Source: Vigna angularis
Lineage: Eukaryota; Streptophyta; Magnoliopsida; Fabales; Fabaceae
Reading direction: 5' to 3'
Assembly (NCBI RefSeq): GCF_016808095.1
Contig: NC_068980.1
Coordinates: 5,676,501 to 5,740,500, forward strand
DNA length: 64,000 nucleotides
Numbering within the stretch: the stretch's first letter is position 1; each line of letters begins with the position of its first letter. The notes below the pieces were generated by a model, which was given only the letters and a program-made list of their open reading frames with translations, did not search any database and was not told the origin of the DNA. Shown one piece after another: positions 58,304 through 64,000 of the stretch. Both the position numbers and the translations under genes were made by a program.

Positions 58304-61008
58304 TCAAGAGTCAATTTTTGGTAGTTGATTCTCCTCCAATGGACTAATTCTTTTTTTTCTGCTATCTATACCCTGTTTTAAGAACTGCAACCTATTTCTG
58401 CACAAAATTTACATTACCAGAAATCAACGACAAGAAAATAAAACAATTAACGAATGAAGGGCATTAACCAATACCAAGACCACTGCACAAGTGCGAAACC
58501 CTGAATCCACTAATCAGACTGCTGATATAGCTTCATAGGGATATTTACACGGTAAGGGCAAGTCAAAACCATTTAATAATCCAATAACCGTACTTGATAG
58601 CAAAAATTTGATGAAAAGATATTTAAAAACTGAAATTCCAAGATCTATGTACTGCAAACCTGGATAGCCCAAAACACCAGCCCGCATAAATTACAAATAA
58701 TATGACAAAGGCTTTACATGTATAGCATGGAACACAAGATAAAAATATTGTCAATCAAGTGATGTGCCACAAAAACACAATTATGGATGATAAACCTTAC
58801 TTGGAATCAGTAAGGCGGCCATGTAGGCTCCATCTTTGGCGAAAACCTTCAATGCCCTCAATTCCACTAGCAAGAATTAGGCGCCTATACATATGAAACC
58901 AAGGTACATAAGATTTCCACAGATTGAAAATTCTAAACATCACATTCACACACCCAAATGTCACACGATATCCAATACACAAATATTGTCAAAAGTTTTG
59001 GGTGCTAAAGTGAGGAAATAAGGTCAATCAATAGAAGTATATAAGGCAATCCAAGAGCTCTTATGAATTTAGTTTATAGTTTTTCGTGCCTAAAGAGAAT
59101 TTATTTTATACAAATTCACTACCAACTTCAATAAAATAAACTATGTGCTTTAGATATTGGAGATCAGTTTGAAAAAACAAAATAAAACTTAGTCCTAGGT
59201 TTTGATTTATTTTTTAAATAGATATTAGAAGTCCAAATAAGAACAAATATTCTTCTCTACCATCATAAATTTTGGGATAAGTACAGTAATATCTTTAGAA
59301 GAGTAAGATAGAGCACCACCTTCCTTAAAATAAAAGCAATGAAATGTTTAGTCATAAAAGATAATCATGTCTAAAGAAGCTGAAGTTTCTGTAGTTTAAA
59401 ATCTTAGGAAAAATCATTCTTCAAGGATTTATTAAAAGCTTGCTTTATGCTCCATTAGGATATGTAAAGAAAAGAAACATTCTAGACAATGGACCACATT
59501 ACAGGACTACTTGAACATACCTCTCCAATGATGTAACTTCTGCCTCAAGCTGAGAGGCCCTCCCCTTGGCTTCATCTAGAGGCATTGATAAACCCAACTT
59601 CAATTCACTATCTTGAAGTCGCTTCCGTATCTCCTTATCCTGGAGTTTATTTATTTTTATTCCAAAAAAAAGTAAAGGTGATGATAATCTAACAAACTTA
59701 ATTGTCCTAAATCTTTATCTCCAACAATAACAATTAGCAAATACTACACATATTAAAGATCATTCAAAGAAGATTACATATGATTTAGTGGTAAAATGGA
59801 AGTGATGGAGTAAGGAGGAAGAAAAATAAATGAATATTCATAAATGATATCTGATAACAATGTTCTCACCCTTCGTTCAGCACATTGCTTATATAAAGCA
59901 ATTTCATCTTGACAAAATGGTTCAATGTCATTGATTTGCAAGCCTGCAAGATATAATAAAGCTCATAAAACGTTCAGATAAAAAAGGCTGCAATAGACAA
60001 ACATCTAATATTAAAAACAATTATCTCGTTAACATACTGCACTGTTACTGAACCTTGTTGAAGTTTTAGTCCTTTAACTTGTCCAATCTGGGCATACCAA
60101 AAAAGTGTACCCACTTTTTTTACAAGGTCGGAAAAAAATCAAGTGACTCACGGTCCTACATAACCCTAATCCTAATTACAAAACAACGAAGCAAAATAAC
60201 TGCTTAATGCATGTCATTGCATCTACTTAGAACTATCAAATGAAAATAAAAACGTAGATCTAAGGGCTATTTTTCTTAAAAGTAAATCTTACGATACAAG
60301 TTCAATTTCCAGAATATAATATGTTACTAGAATTAAACTACAAAAAAAACCAAGTATATAAATAAATTACTCTTATTTTCTTTTTGCGCCATTAATTTCC
60401 TTATTTTTTATACACATTAATTATTAGGATTTTAGACGTTCTTTCTTCTCTATACAACTGTATTAAAATTAAGACAGGAGAATTCACTACATTTATTCAC
60501 TTAAAGGAAATGTTTATATATACATACAATACCGCAACAAGAAAAATAGAAAATACAACTACAAACTATATAAAAAACAAACTAACAACCCAAAAATAAT
60601 ACCAAAGATGCCGAATTGTGTACCTTGAATAAATTGTTCCCTAATTTTATGCAAGAAAAGGAATTAAGGGAAAGAACAGTTGCACCTGGTTACTGAAAAA
60701 GATACTTACAGAGAAATAGATTCCTGAGAAGTCCATCACACAAATCAACACCTTGGAGGACATGGGAGGCTATTTCCGGTGGTACTACAGGCGATGGAGG
60801 ACCGGTCATTAAATCATCACCAACCAAAATTGTTTCATCCATAGTTGGCTGCGAATCGACTGAAACCCACACAAAAGTTTATTAGCATTATTCATCTTCC
60901 AAACATTTGAACCTTTTCATATTTTAAGGTATGTGACCTAAAGCAAAACAATTTAACATGCCAGTAAAGACAACATAGTCAGTATAACAGAGATGACGTA
61001 CCATCCAT
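58304..61008 (-). CDS. Conserved plant protein with evenly spaced C-X9-C cysteines and coiled coil
   Basis: Six coding exons, 61008-61002, 60859-60710, 59943-59870, 59639-59521, 58884-58801 and 58397-58304, join in frame to 175 residues. All borders are GT-AG. The first coding exon holds only two codons plus one base. I do not know a name for it. Residues 10-40 contain a Pro-rich stretch (GPPSPVVPPEIASHVL). Cysteines fall at 43, 53, 63 and 73, giving C-X9-C, nine residues, C-X9-C. That is the spacing of CHCH (twin CX9C) proteins, imported and oxidised in the mitochondrial intermembrane space. Residues about 75-130 are charged and heptad-like (ERRDKEIRKRLQDSE, LEAEVTSLERRL), predicting a coiled coil. 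The tail is basic. Gene structure is strong; the function is inference. Confidence 0.88.
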
Positions 61009-61557
61009 GGTTGCTTTCTGGTAATCCTTCCGCAAAGAAAACACAACAATTCTGGTTTTTTCTGTTCTTTTTCTTTTTTATAGCAGCTCACAATATACGA
61101 CTACAGAAAAAAAAAACACGGATTACAATATCATAGTATAGTTGGTATTGTATTGGTTGGCTAGTGGTGATCGGTGAGCTAAGGCTGTACAAGGGAACGG
61201 TTGATGGGTATAAAACTGCAAATGCAGGGGTTTACCGTGGCCTTCACGGTTATTGTATTTCAGAAGTGTGTCTATCTTTTTGAATTTAATTCACAACCTA
61301 AGGGAAGTGAATGGAGGAATAAATGGTGAGTGAAAAAAAGAAACAACCAAGTAATGTGATTAAATTTTTATAAAAATATACCAAATGACTAAACAAGTAT
61401 TTCACCGTTACGGACAGTTTTTCATCATTTCTACAAACACCTTATGGGCATATAATTTCTACAAATGCTAAATGAAATGATGATGACCCAACATTCTTAA
61501 AATGTGAGGAAAGTGAAATCGGAGCACGCACCGGCACCGGAACCGGAGGAGGAGGCG
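61009..61557. promoter_or_regulatory. Shared upstream region of two divergent genes
   Basis: About 550 bp separates the start codons of the minus-strand CX9C gene and the plus-strand small ORF. It is likely to contain the 5' UTRs and promoters of both. No clear TATA box is assigned. Confidence 0.4.
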
Positions 61558-61737
61558 ATGCCGCCGTCGAGTCTGATCAGCCAGGACTTGTATTGGCTTT
61601 CGGCGAATCTGGTTAAATGGAGAATAGCTAGGGTTAACTCCGGCTATGAACTTGTCGCTGACAATGGCTTTGGTCAAGTGGTAGAGTTGCAATCGCAGGA
61701 GAAGTTTGATGACTGGCGCCAGTACAAGTGGTTCTGA
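61558..61737 (+). CDS. Small unknown protein (59 residues)
   Basis: From the first in-frame ATG the frame encodes 59 residues, containing SQDLYWLSANLVKWRIARV and ending FDDWRQYKWF. It is rich in aromatic residues and ends in an unusual WRQYKWF tail. The frame is open upstream to a stop at 61498-61500 through an acidic, Pro-rich stretch (EHAPAPEPEEEAM), so an upstream exon or non-ATG start is possible. GC content is higher than the surroundings, which supports a real gene. I do not recognise the family. Confidence 0.55.
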   Translation: MPPSSLISQDLYWLSANLVKWRIARVNSGYELVADNGFGQVVELQSQEKFDDWRQYKWF

Positions 61738-62425
61738 TTTGGGCTGAAGTAACTTGGTGGAGGAGCTCTGGAGAAGGTTTACGCAAAAAGAGTATTTTAT
61801 GCAAAAATGAAATGAAATTATTACTTAACAAATTTAATTTTAAAATTTTTGAAGGATGATATCAATTCAGAAGTGAATACTATATTTTTTATTTATTTAA
61901 CCAAATTAAATAAATTTAATAAATATTCAAATGCTTTTATTTTTAAATAAGTATTTATTTTAATTTTTTTAAAACAGACCGAATTCAAGGGATATAATTT
62001 AGAAAATAGTGATATAATGAATCTTATTTATCTTAGGTAGGGGTAATGAAAATGGCTTAGGGGAAAAAGCATTTTAGTTTTAAAAAACATTTAGCAAATA
62101 AGAATAAAAAATAATAAAAACACATAAATAATAATGCTCATATTTGTTATATCGGTAAGGTTCTACAATAAAATTAGAAAATTTTTCTGAATTCATAATA
62201 CATTTTAGAAAAATTTAAATTGTTCCTTTACAATAATTTAGAAACTCTGGATACCTTTTTCATTTCTTTATATTTCTTACTTAATAACTATCATATGATG
62301 TTGTTATATGGGAGAAAAAGAAAAGGAGTTATTATTTACACAGCTCTGCAACTGGTGGTTACCGAAGCTGTCATAAGCTGTTTGAGTAATTGTGTGAATG
62401 AAAATGGATAAGATATATACAGAGT
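61738..62425. other. AT-rich intergenic DNA, no gene seen
   Basis: The presumed 3' UTR of the small ORF, then AT-rich sequence with no supported feature. Confidence 0.5.
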
Positions 62426-62580
62426 TATTAATTCCTTTGCTTGCATAAAATTAGGGAACAATTTATTCAAGGTACACAATTTATTTTTCTTCCTCCTTAC
62501 TCCATCTCTTCCATTTTACCACTAAATCATATGTAATCTGCTTTGAATGATCTTTAATATGTGTAGTATTTGCTAATTGT
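62426..62580 (-). repeat. Inverted, internally deleted copy of intron DNA from the neighbouring gene
   Basis: Read on the minus strand, 62580-62481 matches 59729-59830 (intron after exon 3 of the CX9C gene), and 62480-62426 matches 60614-60668 (intron before exon 3). The 783 bp between those two source pieces, including exon 3, are missing. Shared words include ACATATTAAAGATCATTCAA and AATTGTGTACCTTGAATAAA. Confidence 0.8.
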
Positions 62581-62833
62581 TTTTGTTATAGAAAAAGGAA
62601 AAGTTGTTCTAAAACTCACATTTGAGAAAAATATATTAGAGAATTCATTACTTTCTCTTTTCATGTATTTTGTCTTTTTACCAGTCGGAGGAATCCATAA
62701 AAGTATTACATACAGAAATTCAACTGTCAAAAAAATGGGCTTGAACACTTTCCTCTGTCGCCAACCCCCTTTTCATGCTCTTGTACTATATAAAAAAACA
62801 CAGAATTTCACCAGTTTGATAACCCAACATGAC

Positions 62834-64000
62834 TCATGCACGCCTGTATTCATCTCCGCAATCACCAATCACTTTTAGTAGATCCTTTCCTTTCGCCGTG
62901 GCTTCTCTTATGCTGCCCACATCGTCTTCATCAAGAGCAAGAGAAAATATAGCATTGGCGTCTTGAATATGTTCTGACAAGCCAAGTCTGACACCAATCA
63001 TCGATCCTGCTACAGCAGGCTGCATGTTTGACAAGAGGCAAAATGAAAGGGATATATACCAGGCCTTATCAATGTAACATGAGAATGAGATTTTATAGCA
63101 ATAAGCACATCAAATTCTGGAGAGAGAAGAAATCAATCAACTAAATTCACCTGATCTAATATATACTTCACTGCAACCGTTGCAATTGAAACACCATGTT
63201 TAGAAGCTACTTGTTTCAGAGTCCGAAGTAGTCCCTGGAACAAATTCCATCCTCCCCAAGCATCTACCATCTGTCAACAGATGCAAAGTATAGAAAAAAC
63301 ATATGAATATAACTAAGTTATGTGGACAAAAATCCAAATCATCAACTTGAATTGTTATATAGCCTACATATTGATTCAGAGTTATTTGTCATTGATAACC
63401 CTTTTCCAGACCATCTACCAAAAAGGGTTAGCTTTACAATGTAGCATATTTAGAAGTGACAGAACCTTTTTATAGAGCACAAAAGGTGCTGCTAAATGTT
63501 TCTTAAACTACCTACAATTAAAGAAAGGTTGTCATGAAATCGTACCCTTTTGTACTTTTGGAGGGAGGGAGTGTTTATTGAAGGACCAGCAAAAGGAATA
63601 GCTATGTTGGTGTCAAGGAACTTCTCAGACAATAGACCACCCATTACCGTTCCATACCTGCATCAGAAATTGATCTAAGTGGAAATTCTTTTAGATAAAT
63701 TCTACTAAACTTTCATCTAGTATTTGAAAGAACTATTTTCTATGCTGAAAATTCTTTATCCTCTAAGAAAGGGAGAGAGAGAGAGAGACGTTATAAGTTT
63801 GACTCCTGTATGCTGACAAAGCTCTGCCATTCTTTGTTGAGGACGCATATCGACAAGTGAGTGTTGTACCTGAAATCGAAGATACCAATAAGGTTCACGA
63901 ACTATATAAATTATTAAAAGAACTCAAAAAAATTAAAGCAAGTGGATATACCTGATTGCTTACAACAGGAATCTCATTTTCAAGAATAATCTGTAACCTC
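62834..64000 (-). CDS. Aldo/keto reductase, C-terminal part (runs off window)
   Basis: Five minus-strand exons are visible: 64000-63952 (partial), 63869-63790, 63657-63546, 63270-63151 and 63019-62834. They join in frame to 181 residues ending in a TGA at 62834. Fold landmarks include IPVVSNQVQHSLVDMRPQQ (barrel strand 6), GVKLITYGTVMGGLLS and the C-terminal NADP(H)-binding segment AGSMIGVRLGLSEHIQDANA. Family members are (beta/alpha)8-barrel NADP(H)-dependent carbonyl reductases. The catalytic Asp, Tyr, Lys and His would lie in upstream exons beyond the right edge. A GA-rich run sits in the intron just after the 63790 donor. Substrate unknown. Confidence 0.92.

Overview
The window is nuclear DNA of a flowering plant, most likely a phaseoloid legume (Vigna/Phaseolus group; inferred from the style of the repeats, not proven). 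Genes have GT-AG introns, intergenic DNA is AT-rich, and plant transposons of several classes occupy roughly a third of the sequence. I see no bacterial-type operon, CRISPR array or obviously new multi-gene system.

Layout. 1-2.25 kb: about 180-bp tandem repeats and a long hairpin. 2.27-3.02 kb: a complete non-autonomous CACTA element. 5.37-6.77 kb: a CACTA remnant. 8.99-9.70 kb: an intronless DREB1/CBF-type AP2 gene. 13.02-14.33 kb: a Mutator-like element carrying the 5' part of an F-box gene. 14.7-16.2 kb: a cytochrome c oxidase subunit 7a-like gene (minus strand) whose 3' half is tandemly duplicated. 17.77-19.71 kb: a solo LTR. 20.9-26.4 kb: a 13-exon WD40-cyclophilin gene (CYP71 type). 29.0-30.2 kb: ribosomal stalk protein P2 (minus). 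31.8-34.0 kb: an LTR remnant and a palindromic Mutator-like element. 34.3-36.4 kb: CACTA and LTR debris. 36.4-43.3 kb: a cysteine-rich receptor-like kinase pseudogene split by a very young 5.1-kb Ty3/gypsy element. 44.0-46.9 kb: fragments of ClpX, a small conserved protein and an NLR leucine-rich region. 47.1-50.1 kb: a large gypsy LTR. 51.4-52.9 kb: an element with long inverted repeats. 53.4-57.5 kb: a Mutator-like element with a solo LTR of the 47-kb family nested inside, in opposite orientation. 58.3-61.0 kb: a six-exon gene for a 175-residue protein with evenly spaced cysteines (minus). 61.56-61.74 kb: a small ORF. 62.8 kb to the right edge: the C-terminal exons of an aldo/keto reductase (minus).

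The intact host genes are housekeeping or regulatory: transcription factor, respiratory chain subunit, nuclear cyclophilin, ribosomal protein, putative CHCH-like protein and oxidoreductase. They are not functionally linked to each other. The most informative parts are the transposon boundaries (seven elements have perfect target site duplications that I could read), the dated order of insertions, the four-cysteine CX9C spacing in the unnamed 175-residue protein, and a CG-containing GACGAACG-like motif repeated inside structurally unrelated elements.
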